A stretch of DNA of 64,000 nt from RPQJ01 sp046347155 (GCA_046347155.1 JAXMGT010000002.1:1206828-1270827), one strand, 5' to 3'. Shown: positions 29,205-39,155, counted from the stretch's first letter. Notes: a model not told the origin generated them from the sequence alone. A program made the numbers and translations.

Positions 29205-29707
29205 GCGGGCACGAAGCGGCGTCGGACGGTGCGGTGCTCTCGAAGCACGTGCGCGAGGAGATCGAGCACTGGCTCGCAAAGTTCCCCGAGGACCGTCGTC
29301 GCTCGGCCGTGATCGCGGCGCTGCACGCCGTCCAGCACGAGCGCGGGCACCTCGACCAGGCGTCGATGGACGCGGTCGCCGGGTACCTCGGTCTGCCGCC
29401 GATCCAGGTCTACGAGGTGGCGAGCTTCTACTCGATGTTCGAGACCTCGCCCTGCGGCCGCCACCACATCTCGGTGTGCACGAACATCTCCTGCATGCTG
29501 CGCGGCGGCGAGGCGATCCTCGAGCACGTCGAGAAGCGCCTCGGGGTGAAGGTGGGAGAGAGCACGCCGGACGGGCGCTTCTACCTGAAGCGCGAGGAAG
29601 AGTGCCTCGCGGCCTGCAACGGCGCGCCGATGATGATGGTGGACCACGTTTACTTCGAGAACCTGACGCCCGAGACGGTCGACAGGATCCTCGACGAGCA
29701 CAAGTAG
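29201..29707 (+). CDS. nuoE: NADH dehydrogenase I subunit E
   Basis: 24-kDa thioredoxin-fold subunit carrying [2Fe-2S] cluster N1a (168 residues). The four Cys ligands are in VCTNISCMLRGG and ECLAACNGAPMM. The helical N-terminal part contains the family motif SFYSMFETSPCGRHHI. The start is a GTG at 29201 within the stop of nuoD (GTGA); its first ten residues are not conserved. nuoF follows after 9 bases. Confidence 0.96.
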   Translation: MSGHEAASDGAVLSKHVREEIEHWLAKFPEDRRRSAVIAALHAVQHERGHLDQASMDAVAGYLGLPPIQVYEVASFYSMFETSPCGRHHISVCTNISCMLRGGEAILEHVEKRLGVKVGESTPDGRFYLKREEECLAACNGAPMMMVDHVYFENLTPETVDRILDEHK

Positions 29708-29716
29708 GAAGCGCCC

Positions 29717-31024
29717 GTGACCGACTGGAGCGAACGCCTCAACCTGGTCTGCTTCGAGCCGCTCAAGTACGAGCGGCCCTGGGAACTCGCGACCTACGAG
29801 AAGATCGGCGGCTACCAGGCGTGGCGGCAGATCCTCGCCGAGAAGCCGCCGCGCGAGCAGGTGATCGAAGCGGTGAAGGCTTCGGGGCTCCGCGGCCGCG
29901 GCGGCGCCGGGTTCCCGACCGGCCTCAAGTGGTCGTTCATGCCGCGCAACCTGCCGGTGCAGAAGTACGTGGTCTGCAATTCGGACGAGAGCGAGCCCGG
30001 CACCTGCCACGACCGCGACATCCTGCGCTACAACCCGCACGCGCTGGTCGAGGGCATGGCGATCGCCGGCTACGCGATGAACGCCACGGTCGGCTACAAC
30101 TACGTGCGCGGCGAGTTCATGGCCGAGCCGTTCCCGCGCTTCGACGCCGCGGTCCGGGAGGCCTACGCGGCGGGGCTGCTCGGCAAGGACATCCAGGGCT
30201 CCGGGATCGACTACGACCTCCACGCCTGCATGGGCGCCGGCGCCTACATCTGCGGCGAGGAGACCGCGCTGCTCGAGTCACTCGAGGGCAAGCAGGGGCG
30301 TCCGCGCTTCAAGCCGCCGTTCCCGGCCAACTACGGCCTGTTCGGCAAGCCCACCACGATCAACAACGCTCAGAGCTTTGCCTCGGTGCCGACGATCCTG
30401 CGCAAGGGGCCCGAGTGGTTCGCCGGACTCGGACCGCAGAACTCGGGCGGCACGGTGATCTTCTCGGTCTCCGGCCACGTCGAGAAGCCCGGGAATTTCG
30501 AACTGCCGATGGGCGTGCCGTTCCGCGAGCTCCTCGCGATGGCGGGCGGCGTGCTCGGCGGCCGCAAGCTGAAGGCTGTGATCCCGGGCGGCTCGTCCGT
30601 GCCGGTCGTCCCGGGCGACGTGATGCTCGGACTCAACATGGACTACGACTCGCTGCGCAAGGCGGGCTCGGCAATCGGCTCGGCGGCCGTCATCGTGATG
30701 GACGAAACGACCGACATGGTCCGCGTGCTCGAGCGCCTCTCGCGCTTCTACCACATGGAGTCCTGCGGCCAGTGCACGCCCTGCCGCGAGGGCACTGGCT
30801 GGCTCAACCGCACGCTGAAGCGGATCGTCGCGGGGCAGGGACGCCGCGAGGACGTCGACATGCTCGTCGCGGTCGCGAACAACATCGAAGGCCACACGAT
30901 CTGCGCGCTCGGCGACGCGGCCGCCTGGCCCGTGCAGAGCTTCGTGAAGCATTTCCGGCACGAGTTCGAGCACTACGTCGAGCACGGCCACAGCATCGTC
31001 GAGGCGCGCGGGCGCGCGGCGTGA
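29717..31024 (+). CDS. nuoF: NADH dehydrogenase I subunit F
   Basis: 51-kDa subunit that binds NADH and FMN and carries [4Fe-4S] cluster N3 (435 residues). The nucleotide motifs are GLRGRGGAGFPTGLKWSFM and CNSDESEPGTCHDRDIL, with GAGAYICGEETALLESLEG. The cluster ligands are the three Cys of ESCGQCTPCREG and the Cys of TICALGD near the C terminus. The start is GTG at 29717. Confidence 0.98.
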   Translation: MTDWSERLNLVCFEPLKYERPWELATYEKIGGYQAWRQILAEKPPREQVIEAVKASGLRGRGGAGFPTGLKWSFMPRNLPVQKYVVCNSDESEPGTCHDRDILRYNPHALVEGMAIAGYAMNATVGYNYVRGEFMAEPFPRFDAAVREAYAAGLLGKDIQGSGIDYDLHACMGAGAYICGEETALLESLEGKQGRPRFKPPFPANYGLFGKPTTINNAQSFASVPTILRKGPEWFAGLGPQNSGGTVIFSVSGHVEKPGNFELPMGVPFRELLAMAGGVLGGRKLKAVIPGGSSVPVVPGDVMLGLNMDYDSLRKAGSAIGSAAVIVMDETTDMVRVLERLSRFYHMESCGQCTPCREGTGWLNRTLKRIVAGQGRREDVDMLVAVANNIEGHTICALGDAAAWPVQSFVKHFRHEFEHYVEHGHSIVEARGRAA

Positions 31025-31028
31025 CGGC

Positions 31029-33206
31029 ATGAGCGAAGAAACGGTCAACATCGAGATCGACGGCGTCCCGGTCAAGGCGCGCAAGGGCGCCATGATCATC
31101 CACGCCACGGACGCCCAGGGCACCTACGTGCCCCGGTTCTGCTACCACGACAAGCTGTCTGTGGCGGCGAACTGCCGCATGTGCCTGGTCGAGGTCGAGA
31201 AGGCGCCGAAGCCGATGCCGGCGTGCGCCACGCCCGTGACCGAGGGCATGAAGGTCTACACGAAGTCGCCGCGCGCGATCGCCGCGCAGAAGGCGACGAT
31301 GGAATTCCTGCTGATCAATCACCCGCTCGATTGCCCGATCTGCGACCAGGGCGGCGAGTGCGAGCTGCAGGACCTCGCGGTCGGCTACGGGCGCGACGTG
31401 TCGCGCTACAGCGAGCGCAAGCGCGTCGTGAAGGACCGCAGCATCGGTCCGCTCGTCTCGACCGACATGACGCGCTGCATCCACTGCACGCGCTGCGTGC
31501 GCTTCGGCCAGGAGATCGCCGGGCTGCCGGAGCTCGGCACGATCGGCCGCGGCGAATACACGCAGATCTCGACGTTCGTCGAGAAGAGCATCGACCACGA
31601 GCTGTCGGCCAACATCATCGACCTGTGCCCGGTCGGTGCGCTGAACAACAAGCCGTACCGTTACCGGGCCCGGGCGTGGGAGATGTCGCAGCACCCGCTC
31701 GTCTCCCCGCACGACTGCGCCGGCACGAACCTGTGGGGCCACGTGCTGCGCGGCCGCCTGATGCGCGTCGTCCCTCGCGAGAACGAGGCGATCAACGAGA
31801 CGTGGATCGCCGACCGCGACCGTTACAGCTGCGAAGGCCTCTACACGGACGACCGGGCGGCGAAGCCGATGGTCCGCGAGGGCGGCGACTGGCGCGAGGT
31901 CGACTGGGAGACCGCGCTCGAGGCCGCGGCCCGCGGCCTGAAGCGGGTGGTCGAGCAGGGTGGGGCGGACCGGTTCGGCGTGCTCGTCGCGCCGACCGCG
32001 AGCACCGAGGAAGCCTACCTCGCCGCGCGCATCGCGCGTGGCCTCGGCACGGACAACGTCGACCACCGGCTGCGGCGCGTCGACGTCCGCGACCAGGCGG
32101 GCGACCCGGCCGCGCCGACGCTTGGCTGCGGGATCGCCGACCTCGAGCGTGCGTCCGCCGTGCTGCTGGTCGGTTCGTCGATCCGCAGCGAGGCCCCGAT
32201 CCTCGCGCACCGCATCCGCAAGGGCGCTCTGCACGCGGGCACGCGCGTGGCGGTCATCGACGCGCGCGCCCAGGCGCTGCAGTTCCCGCTCGATGCGGCC
32301 TTCACGAGCAACGGGCTTGGGATGGCGCAGCACCTCGCGGCGGTCCTCGCCGCGGCCCTGCGGGCCGCGGGACGCCCGGTGCCAGCCTCGGTCGCCGCCG
32401 CGCTCGACGGCGTCGCGCCGACACCCGACCACGAACGCGTGGCCGCCGCGCTCGCGGGTGCCGGTACCCGCCACGTGCTGCTCGGCGCCGCCGCGCAGCG
32501 TCACGCGTCGTATTCGGAACTGCGCGCGCTTGCGCGCATCCTCGGCGAGGTGACCGGTGCGTCGGTTGGCCACGTCGCGGACGGCGGCAATGCGGTCGGC
32601 GCCTCGCTTGCCGGCGCACTGCCTCACCGCACGGCCGGCGGCCAGCCGACGACGACCGCTGGCCTGGCCGCGGGCGAGATGCTGGCCGCGGGGCTGCGGG
32701 GCTACCTGCTCGTCGGCGGCATCGAACTCGCGGACCTGGCGCCCAGCGCGTCGGCGGAGACGTCGCTGCGCGGCGCGGACTGCGTCGTCGCGCTCACGCC
32801 CTATGCGGGACCCGAGCAGCTGGCGCTCGCGTCGGTGATCCTTCCGGTGTCCGCGTTCGCCGAGACCTCGGGCACCTGGGTCAATGCGGAAGGCTGCTGG
32901 CAGAGCGTGCCGGGGGCCGCGCGACCGCCGGGCGAGGCCCGCCCGGCCTGGAAGGTGCTGCGCGTGCTCGGCAACCTGCTCGGCCTCGAGGGCTTCGAGT
33001 ATGCGAGTTCCGAGGAGGTGCGTGACGAACTCGCCGCCGTCGTCGGCCGGGCCGCCCCGGAAACCGGAGGCCCGCATCCGGTCGGCCGACTGAGCGCCGT
33101 GGACGCGACCCACGAGGTCGGCATCTACCGCGTCGACGCGGTCGTGCGTCGCTCGCGTCCGCTGCAGGAAACCCCCGCCGGCCTCGCCACCGGTGCTGAC
33201 CGATGA
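31029..33206 (+). CDS. nuoG: NADH dehydrogenase I subunit G
   Basis: 75-kDa iron-sulfur subunit (725 residues). The N-terminal [2Fe-2S] ferredoxin domain has CYHDK, CRMCLVEV and CATPV; the His-ligated N5 cluster is in HPLDCPICDQGGECELQD; N4 is in CIHCTRCVRFGQE with CPVGAL. The C-terminal molybdopterin-oxidoreductase-like domain is present without cofactor. The extra N7 cluster motif of E. coli NuoG is not there: the equivalent stretch after CPVGAL has only isolated Cys. The second half is Ala-rich and shorter than in E. coli (908). It overlaps nuoH by 4 bp. Confidence 0.96.
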   Translation: MSEETVNIEIDGVPVKARKGAMIIHATDAQGTYVPRFCYHDKLSVAANCRMCLVEVEKAPKPMPACATPVTEGMKVYTKSPRAIAAQKATMEFLLINHPLDCPICDQGGECELQDLAVGYGRDVSRYSERKRVVKDRSIGPLVSTDMTRCIHCTRCVRFGQEIAGLPELGTIGRGEYTQISTFVEKSIDHELSANIIDLCPVGALNNKPYRYRARAWEMSQHPLVSPHDCAGTNLWGHVLRGRLMRVVPRENEAINETWIADRDRYSCEGLYTDDRAAKPMVREGGDWREVDWETALEAAARGLKRVVEQGGADRFGVLVAPTASTEEAYLAARIARGLGTDNVDHRLRRVDVRDQAGDPAAPTLGCGIADLERASAVLLVGSSIRSEAPILAHRIRKGALHAGTRVAVIDARAQALQFPLDAAFTSNGLGMAQHLAAVLAAALRAAGRPVPASVAAALDGVAPTPDHERVAAALAGAGTRHVLLGAAAQRHASYSELRALARILGEVTGASVGHVADGGNAVGASLAGALPHRTAGGQPTTTAGLAAGEMLAAGLRGYLLVGGIELADLAPSASAETSLRGADCVVALTPYAGPEQLALASVILPVSAFAETSGTWVNAEGCWQSVPGAARPPGEARPAWKVLRVLGNLLGLEGFEYASSEEVRDELAAVVGRAAPETGGPHPVGRLSAVDATHEVGIYRVDAVVRRSRPLQETPAGLATGADR

Positions 33207-34264
33207 TCGCCTGGTTCGCCTCGGTCTGGGCCGGCGTGCCTGTGTGGCTGCAGACGGTGCTCGTGTCGCTGGGGCAGATCCTCGCGGTCACGATCGCCGT
33301 GATCCTGTGCGTCGCCTACATGACGCTGGCCGAGCGCAAGGTGATCGGCTACATGCAGGTGCGCATCGGCCCGAACCGCGTCGGACCGTACGGGCTGCTG
33401 CAGCCGTTCGCGGACGTGATCAAGCTCCTGATCAAGGAAGTCGTCGTGCCGTCGCGCTCGAACCGCTTCCTGTTCGTCGTCGCGCCACTGCTCGCGCTGG
33501 CACCGGCGTTCGCCGCGTGGGCCGTCGTGTCGCTGTGGCCGGGCTTCGCGATCGCGAACGTCGACGCGGGCGTCCTCTACATCCTCGCGCTCGCGGGCTT
33601 CGGCGCCTACGGGATCATCCTGGCGGGCTGGGCCACGAACTCGAAGTACGCGTTCCTCGGCGCGATGCGCTCGGCCGCGCAGATCGTCGCCTACGAGATC
33701 GCGATGGGGTTCGCGCTGGTGGGCGTCGTGATGGCCTCGGGTTCGCTCAACATGAGCCGGATCGTCGAGGGGCAGTCCGGCGGGCCGTTCTCGTTCTACA
33801 TGTGGTGGCTGCTGCCGCTGTTCGTCATCTACTTCATCTCCGGCGTCGCCGAGACGAACCGTGCTCCGTTCGACGTCGCCGAGGGCGAATCGGAGATCGT
33901 CGCGGGCTTCCACGTCGAGTACTCGGGCATGGCGTTCGCGCTGTTCTTCCTGGCCGAGTACGCGAACATGATCATGATCGCGACGCTGACGGCGACGTTC
34001 TTCTGCGGTGGCTGGCTGTCGCCGTTCGAGGGCTGGCCGGGCCTCGGCGGCATCGGCTGGCTCGCGGCGCCCGGGCTGCACTGGCTGGTGCTGAAGGCGA
34101 GTTTCTTCCTGTTCTGCTTCCTGTGGTTCCGGGCGACGTTTCCGCGCTACCGCTACGACCAGATCATGCGGCTCGGCTGGAAGGTGTTCATCCCGGTGAC
34201 GCTCGTCTGGCTTTGCGTCGAGGCGGGCTTCTGGTACTTCCGGGTCGGCCCGTGGGCGGCATGA
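33203..34264 (+). CDS. nuoH: NADH dehydrogenase I subunit H
   Basis: Membrane subunit linking the peripheral arm to the membrane arm and forming part of the quinone tunnel (353 residues, about eight helices). Signature blocks are LAERKVIGYMQVRIGPNRVG, the acidic loop GVAETNRAPFDVAEGESEIV and FHVEYSGMAFALFFLAEY. The 4-bp overlap with nuoG suggests coupled translation, and nuoI follows after 8 bases. Confidence 0.98.
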   Translation: MIAWFASVWAGVPVWLQTVLVSLGQILAVTIAVILCVAYMTLAERKVIGYMQVRIGPNRVGPYGLLQPFADVIKLLIKEVVVPSRSNRFLFVVAPLLALAPAFAAWAVVSLWPGFAIANVDAGVLYILALAGFGAYGIILAGWATNSKYAFLGAMRSAAQIVAYEIAMGFALVGVVMASGSLNMSRIVEGQSGGPFSFYMWWLLPLFVIYFISGVAETNRAPFDVAEGESEIVAGFHVEYSGMAFALFFLAEYANMIMIATLTATFFCGGWLSPFEGWPGLGGIGWLAAPGLHWLVLKASFFLFCFLWFRATFPRYRYDQIMRLGWKVFIPVTLVWLCVEAGFWYFRVGPWAA

Positions 34265-34272
34265 GGTAGCAC

Positions 34273-34752
34273 ATGCGCAGCGTCGCCAAGACATTCTTCC
34301 TGTGGGAACTGATCCAGGGCCTGCGCGTGACCCTGCGCGCGTTCTTCGCGCCGAAGATCACCGTGCAGTACCCGGAGGAGAAGACCCCGCAGTCGGTCCG
34401 ATTCCGCGGTCTGCACGCGCTGCGGCGCTACCCGAACGGCCAGGAGCGCTGCATCGCCTGCAAGCTCTGCGAGGCGACCTGCCCGGCGGCCGCGATCACG
34501 ATCGAGTCCGACGTGAGCGCCGACGGCACGCGCCGCACGACGCGCTACGACATCGACCTCTTCAAGTGCATCTACTGCGGGTTCTGCGAGGAAGCCTGCC
34601 CGGTCGACGCGATCGTCGAGACCCGGCTGCACGAGTACCACATGGAGCACCGCGGCGAGAACATCATGACCAAGGACAAGCTGCTCGCGGTCGGCGAGCG
34701 CTATGAAGCGATGATCGCGGCCGACAAGGCCGCCGACGCGCGATACCGCTGA
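34273..34752 (+). CDS. nuoI: NADH dehydrogenase I subunit I
   Basis: Ferredoxin-like subunit with two [4Fe-4S] clusters, N6a and N6b, handing electrons to NuoB (159 residues). The ligand motifs are CIACKLCEATCPA and CIYCGFCEEACPV. An amphipathic N-terminal helix (LWELIQGLRVTLRAFF) lies along the membrane. nuoJ starts 12 bases downstream. Confidence 0.98.
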   Translation: MRSVAKTFFLWELIQGLRVTLRAFFAPKITVQYPEEKTPQSVRFRGLHALRRYPNGQERCIACKLCEATCPAAAITIESDVSADGTRRTTRYDIDLFKCIYCGFCEEACPVDAIVETRLHEYHMEHRGENIMTKDKLLAVGERYEAMIAADKAADARYR

Positions 34753-34764
34753 GCGAGCCCCACG

Positions 34765-35376
34765 ATGTTCGTCAACATCCTGTTCACGGTCTTCGGCGCG
34801 ATCCTGGTCGGGTCGGCCGTCGGCGTCATCACGGCACGCAACCCGGTGCACTGCGCGCTGTTCCTGGTGTTCGCGTTCCTGAACAGCGCGGTGATCTGGC
34901 TGCTCCTCGGCGCCGAGTTCCTCGCGATCACGCTGGTCGTCGTCTACGTGGGCGCCGTGATGGTGCTGTGGCTCTTCGTCGTGATGATGATGGACGTGGA
35001 CGTGGCGAAGCTCCGCCAGGGATTCACGCGATACGCGCCGCTCGGCGCACTGGTAGCGCTGGTCGTGATCGCGCAGATCGGGCTCGTGGTCTGGGTGCGC
35101 CGGCTCGGACTCGGGGCCGCTGCGCCGCTCGCGCAGGCGGCGCCGGCGCCGGCCGGGGCCTCGAACACGGCGGAACTCGGCCAGATGCTCTACACGCAGT
35201 ACCTGTGGCCGTTCGAGGTCGCGGCCGTGATCCTGCTCGTCGCGATCGTCGCGGCGATCACGCTCACGATGCGGCGGCGGCCCGGCCATCGGGTCCAGGA
35301 CGTGGCGGCCCAGGTCGCGGTCCGGGCGAAGGACAGGCTCCGGGTGGTCCGGATGGACGCGGAGGGCGGCCGATGA
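34765..35376 (+). CDS. nuoJ: NADH dehydrogenase I subunit J
   Basis: Antiporter-associated membrane subunit (203 residues). Five hydrophobic helices are visible, including the pi-bulge helix region LAITLVVVYVGAVMVLWLFVVMM (the motif VYVGAVMVLWLFVVMM is conserved). The C terminus is hydrophilic. The loop around residues 115-135 is Ala/Pro-rich (AAPLAQAAPAPAGASNT). It overlaps nuoK by 4 bp. Confidence 0.96.
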   Translation: MFVNILFTVFGAILVGSAVGVITARNPVHCALFLVFAFLNSAVIWLLLGAEFLAITLVVVYVGAVMVLWLFVVMMMDVDVAKLRQGFTRYAPLGALVALVVIAQIGLVVWVRRLGLGAAAPLAQAAPAPAGASNTAELGQMLYTQYLWPFEVAAVILLVAIVAAITLTMRRRPGHRVQDVAAQVAVRAKDRLRVVRMDAEGGR

Positions 35377-35678
35377 TCCCGCTGTGGAACGTGCTGCTGC
35401 TGTCCGGGGTACTGTTTGCGCTCGCGGTCGCCGGGATATTCATCAACCGGAAGAACGTGCTGCTGCTGCTCATGTGCATCGAACTGATGCTGCTCGCCGT
35501 GAATTTCAACTTCATCGCGTTCTCGCAGTACCTCGGCGACCTCGCCGGCCAGGTGTTCGTGTTCTTCATCCTGACGGTGGCCGCCGCGGAGTCGGCCATC
35601 GGCCTCGCGATCCTCGTGGTGCTTTTCCGCGAGCGGCGCACGATCGACGTCGAGGACCTCGACGCCATGAAGGGCTGA
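35373..35678 (+). CDS. nuoK: NADH dehydrogenase I subunit K
   Basis: Small three-helix membrane subunit with the conserved proton-path Glu residues (101 residues). Key motifs are NRKNVLLLLMCIELMLLAVN, containing the first essential Glu, and LTVAAAESAIGLAILV, containing the second. The start overlaps the nuoJ stop. nuoL begins three bases after its stop. Confidence 0.97.
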   Translation: MIPLWNVLLLSGVLFALAVAGIFINRKNVLLLLMCIELMLLAVNFNFIAFSQYLGDLAGQVFVFFILTVAAAESAIGLAILVVLFRERRTIDVEDLDAMKG

Positions 35679-35681
35679 GCC

Positions 35682-37637
35682 GTGGAAAGCGTCCTGCTCA
35701 CCATCGTCCTCGCCCCGCTCGCGGCCGCCGTGCTCGCCGGACTGTTCGGCCGCTGGATCGGCCGCACCGGCGCCCACACGGTCACGATCCTCGGCGTGGC
35801 GACTGCGTTCGTGCTGTCGGCACGCGTCCTGTGGGAAGCGATGCACGGCGCCCCGACGTTCGACGGTACGGTCTACACGTGGCTCGTGAGCGACGGCATC
35901 CGGATGGACGTCGGGTTCCTCGTGGACCGCCTCACGGCGCTCATGATGGTCGTCGTCACGTTCGTGTCGCTGATGGTGCACGTCTACACGATCGGCTACA
36001 TGCACGACGACCCGGGGTACACGCGGTTCTTCAGCTACATCTCGCTGTTCACGTTCGCGATGCTGATGCTCGTGATGTCGAACAACCTGCTGCAGCTCTT
36101 CTTCGGGTGGGAGGCGGTGGGCCTCGTGTCCTACCTGCTGATCGGCTTCTGGTACACGCGGCCGACGGCGATCTTCGCGAACCTGAAGGCGTTCCTGGTG
36201 AACCGGGTCGGCGACTTCGGCTTCCTGCTCGGGATCGCCGGCATCGTCTACCTGACCGGGTCGCTGCACTACGCCGACATCTTCTCGAAGGCCGACGGCA
36301 TCGCCGCGACGACGTTCAGCATCCTGCCGGGCACGGAGTGGTCGGCGGCCACGGTGATCTGCATCTGCCTCTTCATCGGGGCGATGGGCAAGTCGGCCCA
36401 GGTGCCGTTGCACGTGTGGCTTCCGGACTCGATGGAAGGCCCGACGCCGATCTCGGCGCTGATCCATGCAGCGACGATGGTCACGGCCGGCATCTTCATG
36501 GTGGCGCGCATGTCGCCGCTGTTCGAGCACTCCGAGACCGCGCTCAACTTCGTGCTGGTGATCGGGGCGACCGGGGCGCTTTTCCTCGGCATCCTCGGCG
36601 TGGTCGCGAACGACATCAAACGGGTCGTCGCGTACTCGACGCTCTCGCAGCTCGGCTACATGACCGCCGCTCTCGGTGCCTCGGATTACCCGGGCGCGAT
36701 TTTCCACCTGGCGACGCACGCGTGCTTCAAGGCGCTGCTTTTCCTGGCCGCCGGCTCGGTGATCATCGGCATGCACCACGAGCAGGACATGCGGAAGATG
36801 GGCGGGCTGCGCAAGTACATGCCCGTCACGTACTGGACCGCGCTCCTCGGCACGCTGGCGCTGATCGGGTTCCCGGGATTCTCGGGGTTCTTCTCGAAGG
36901 ATGCGATCATCGAGGCCCTCCACGAAAGCACGCTGCCGGCGGCCGGGTACGCGTACTGGTGCGCGCTGATCGGCGTGTTCGTCACGGCGCTCTACTCGTT
37001 CCGGCTGGTGTTCATGACGTTCCACGGCGAGGAGCGGATGGACCACCACACGAAGGAGCACCTGCACGAGAGCCCTTGGGTCGTGACCGTGCCACTCGTG
37101 CTGCTCGCGATACCGTCCGTCGTGCTCGGCTGGCCGGCGATCGGGCCGCTGCTGTTCGGCGACTGGTTCCAGGGCGCGATCACGATTGCGCCGGCACACG
37201 ACGTGCTGGCAAAGATCGGCGAAGAATTCCACGGGCCGGCGTCGTTCGTCGCGCACGGCCTCGAGTCGCCGACGGCACTGCTCCTGATGCTCGCCGGCAT
37301 CGGCGCCGCGTGGTACCTGGTGCTCGGCCGGCCGACGCTCGAATCGGAGCTCCGGGCGCGATTCCGGCCGCTGTATGCGCTGCTCGACAACAAGTACTAC
37401 TTCGACGCCTTCAACGAGAAGGTGCTCGCGGCCGGGGCGCGCGGGCTGGGCACGGCGCTCTGGAAGGGCGGCGACGTGGCACTGATCGACGGGGCCGCCG
37501 TGAACGGTTCCGCGCGACTCGTCGGCTGGCTTGCCGGGGTCCTGCGCTACCTGCAGAGCGGCTATCTCTATCACTATGCCTTCGCGACGATCATCGGCCT
37601 GTCGGCGCTGCTCGCGTGGCTACTCTGGCGAGGCTGA
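35682..37637 (+). CDS. nuoL: NADH dehydrogenase I subunit L
   Basis: Distal antiporter-like proton-pumping subunit (651 residues). The N-terminal core shows FFGWEAVGLVSYLLIGFWY, with the key Glu, and KSAQVPLHVWLPDSMEGPTP, with the pumping Lys and the discontinuous helix. About 15 hydrophobic helices are followed by the long lateral helix and final transmembrane segment (LLDNKYYFDAFNEKVLAAG and after). Start is GTG at 35682. Confidence 0.98.
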   Translation: MESVLLTIVLAPLAAAVLAGLFGRWIGRTGAHTVTILGVATAFVLSARVLWEAMHGAPTFDGTVYTWLVSDGIRMDVGFLVDRLTALMMVVVTFVSLMVHVYTIGYMHDDPGYTRFFSYISLFTFAMLMLVMSNNLLQLFFGWEAVGLVSYLLIGFWYTRPTAIFANLKAFLVNRVGDFGFLLGIAGIVYLTGSLHYADIFSKADGIAATTFSILPGTEWSAATVICICLFIGAMGKSAQVPLHVWLPDSMEGPTPISALIHAATMVTAGIFMVARMSPLFEHSETALNFVLVIGATGALFLGILGVVANDIKRVVAYSTLSQLGYMTAALGASDYPGAIFHLATHACFKALLFLAAGSVIIGMHHEQDMRKMGGLRKYMPVTYWTALLGTLALIGFPGFSGFFSKDAIIEALHESTLPAAGYAYWCALIGVFVTALYSFRLVFMTFHGEERMDHHTKEHLHESPWVVTVPLVLLAIPSVVLGWPAIGPLLFGDWFQGAITIAPAHDVLAKIGEEFHGPASFVAHGLESPTALLLMLAGIGAAWYLVLGRPTLESELRARFRPLYALLDNKYYFDAFNEKVLAAGARGLGTALWKGGDVALIDGAAVNGSARLVGWLAGVLRYLQSGYLYHYAFATIIGLSALLAWLLWRG

Positions 37638-37640
37638 TGC

Positions 37641-39155
37641 ATGCAGGTTGACTGGCCCATCCTGAGCGTCCTCGTCTGGCTGCCGGTGGCGGCGGGCGTG
37701 GTGCTGCTCGCGCTCGGTGAGCGCAACGCGGGCTTCGGCCGCTGGCTCGGGCTCGCGGCGTCGGTCGCGACGTTCGCCGTGTCGGTCGTCCTGTGGCAGG
37801 ACTTCGACCGCGGGATCGCGGCGATGCAGTTCGTCGAGCGCGAGCCGTGGATCGGCGCGTTCAACGCCTGGTACCACCTCGGCGTCGACGGGATCTCGAT
37901 GCCGCTGATCGTGCTCACCGCGTTCGTCACGCCGCTCGTGATCGTGGCCGGCTGGACCGTCATCGAGAAGCGGCCGCTGCAGTACATCGCTGCGTTCCTG
38001 ATCCTCGAAGGCCTGATGATCGGCGTGTTCGCGGCGCTCGACGCGATGCTCTTCTACGTGCTGTGGGAAGCGATGCTGATCCCGATGTTCGTGATCATCG
38101 GCGTCTGGGGCGGCCCGCGCCGGGTGTACGCGACGATCAAATTCTTCCTGTACACGTTCCTCGGCTCGGTGCTGATGCTGGTCGCGCTGGTCTACATGTA
38201 CCTGAAGGGCGGCAGCTACGGGATCGCCGACCTGCACGCGCTGCCGCTCACGATGCGGGAACAGACGTTCATCTTCCTGGCATTCCTCGCGGCGTTCGCC
38301 GTTAAGGTGCCGATGTGGCCGGTGCACACCTGGTTGCCAGACGCCCACGTCGAGGCGCCGACGGGCGGCTCGGTGATCCTGGCGGCGATCATGCTGAAGA
38401 TGGGTGGCTACGGCTTCCTGCGCTTCAGCCTGCCGATTGCGCCCGATGCCTGCCGCGAGCTCGACTGGCTGATCATCACGATGTCGCTCACGGCGGTCGT
38501 CTACATCGGGTTCGTGGCGCTCGTGCAGCAGGACATGAAGAAGCTGATCGCGTACTCGTCGATCGCCCACATGGGTTTCGTCACGCTCGGTACGTTCGCG
38601 GCCTACCAGACGCTCCGGGTCACCGGCAACCCGGACGGCGCCGCGATGGGCCTCGATGGCGCGATGGTCCAGATGGTGTCGCACGGCCTCGTCTCCGGGG
38701 CGCTCTTCCTCTGCATCGGCGTGCTCTACGACCGGATGCATTCGCGGCAGATCGCCGACTACGGTGGCGTCGTGAACACGATGCCCGTGTTCGCGGCGTT
38801 CATGGTGCTCTTCGCGATGGCGAATGCGGGGCTGCCCGGCACGTCCGGGTTCGTCGGCGAATTCCTCGTGATCCTCTCGAGCTTCCGGGCCAGCTTCTGG
38901 TATGCGTTCCTCGCGGCCACGACGCTGATCCTCGGGGCGGCGTACACGCTATGGCTCGTCAAGCGGGTCGTGTTCGGGCCGGTGGGCAATGAGCACGTCG
39001 CGACGCTCACGGACCTGAACGGCCGCGAGTTCCTGGTGCTCGGGGTGCTTGCCGTCGCGGTGCTGGCGCTCGGCCTCTGGCCCGCGCCGCTCCTCGACGT
39101 AATGCGCCCGACCGTCGAGCAACTGGTCCAGCAGATGATGATCACGAAGCTCTGA
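37641..39155 (+). CDS. nuoM: NADH dehydrogenase I subunit M
   Basis: Central antiporter-like proton-pumping subunit (504 residues, about 14 helices). Conserved blocks are FYVLWEAMLIPMFVIIGVWG, with the key Glu, VKVPMWPVHTWLPDAHVEAP, with the pumping Lys, and KKLIAYSSIAHMGFVTLGTF. The gene begins three bases after nuoL and ends three bases before nuoN. Confidence 0.98.
   Translation: MQVDWPILSVLVWLPVAAGVVLLALGERNAGFGRWLGLAASVATFAVSVVLWQDFDRGIAAMQFVEREPWIGAFNAWYHLGVDGISMPLIVLTAFVTPLVIVAGWTVIEKRPLQYIAAFLILEGLMIGVFAALDAMLFYVLWEAMLIPMFVIIGVWGGPRRVYATIKFFLYTFLGSVLMLVALVYMYLKGGSYGIADLHALPLTMREQTFIFLAFLAAFAVKVPMWPVHTWLPDAHVEAPTGGSVILAAIMLKMGGYGFLRFSLPIAPDACRELDWLIITMSLTAVVYIGFVALVQQDMKKLIAYSSIAHMGFVTLGTFAAYQTLRVTGNPDGAAMGLDGAMVQMVSHGLVSGALFLCIGVLYDRMHSRQIADYGGVVNTMPVFAAFMVLFAMANAGLPGTSGFVGEFLVILSSFRASFWYAFLAATTLILGAAYTLWLVKRVVFGPVGNEHVATLTDLNGREFLVLGVLAVAVLALGLWPAPLLDVMRPTVEQLVQQMMITKL

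Noticed and set aside
35190..37574. A 794-codon open frame antisense to nuoJ-nuoL
   Set aside because: Antisense shadow of membrane-protein genes: it is very rich in Arg, Glu, His and Gln, as expected from reversed hydrophobic codons.
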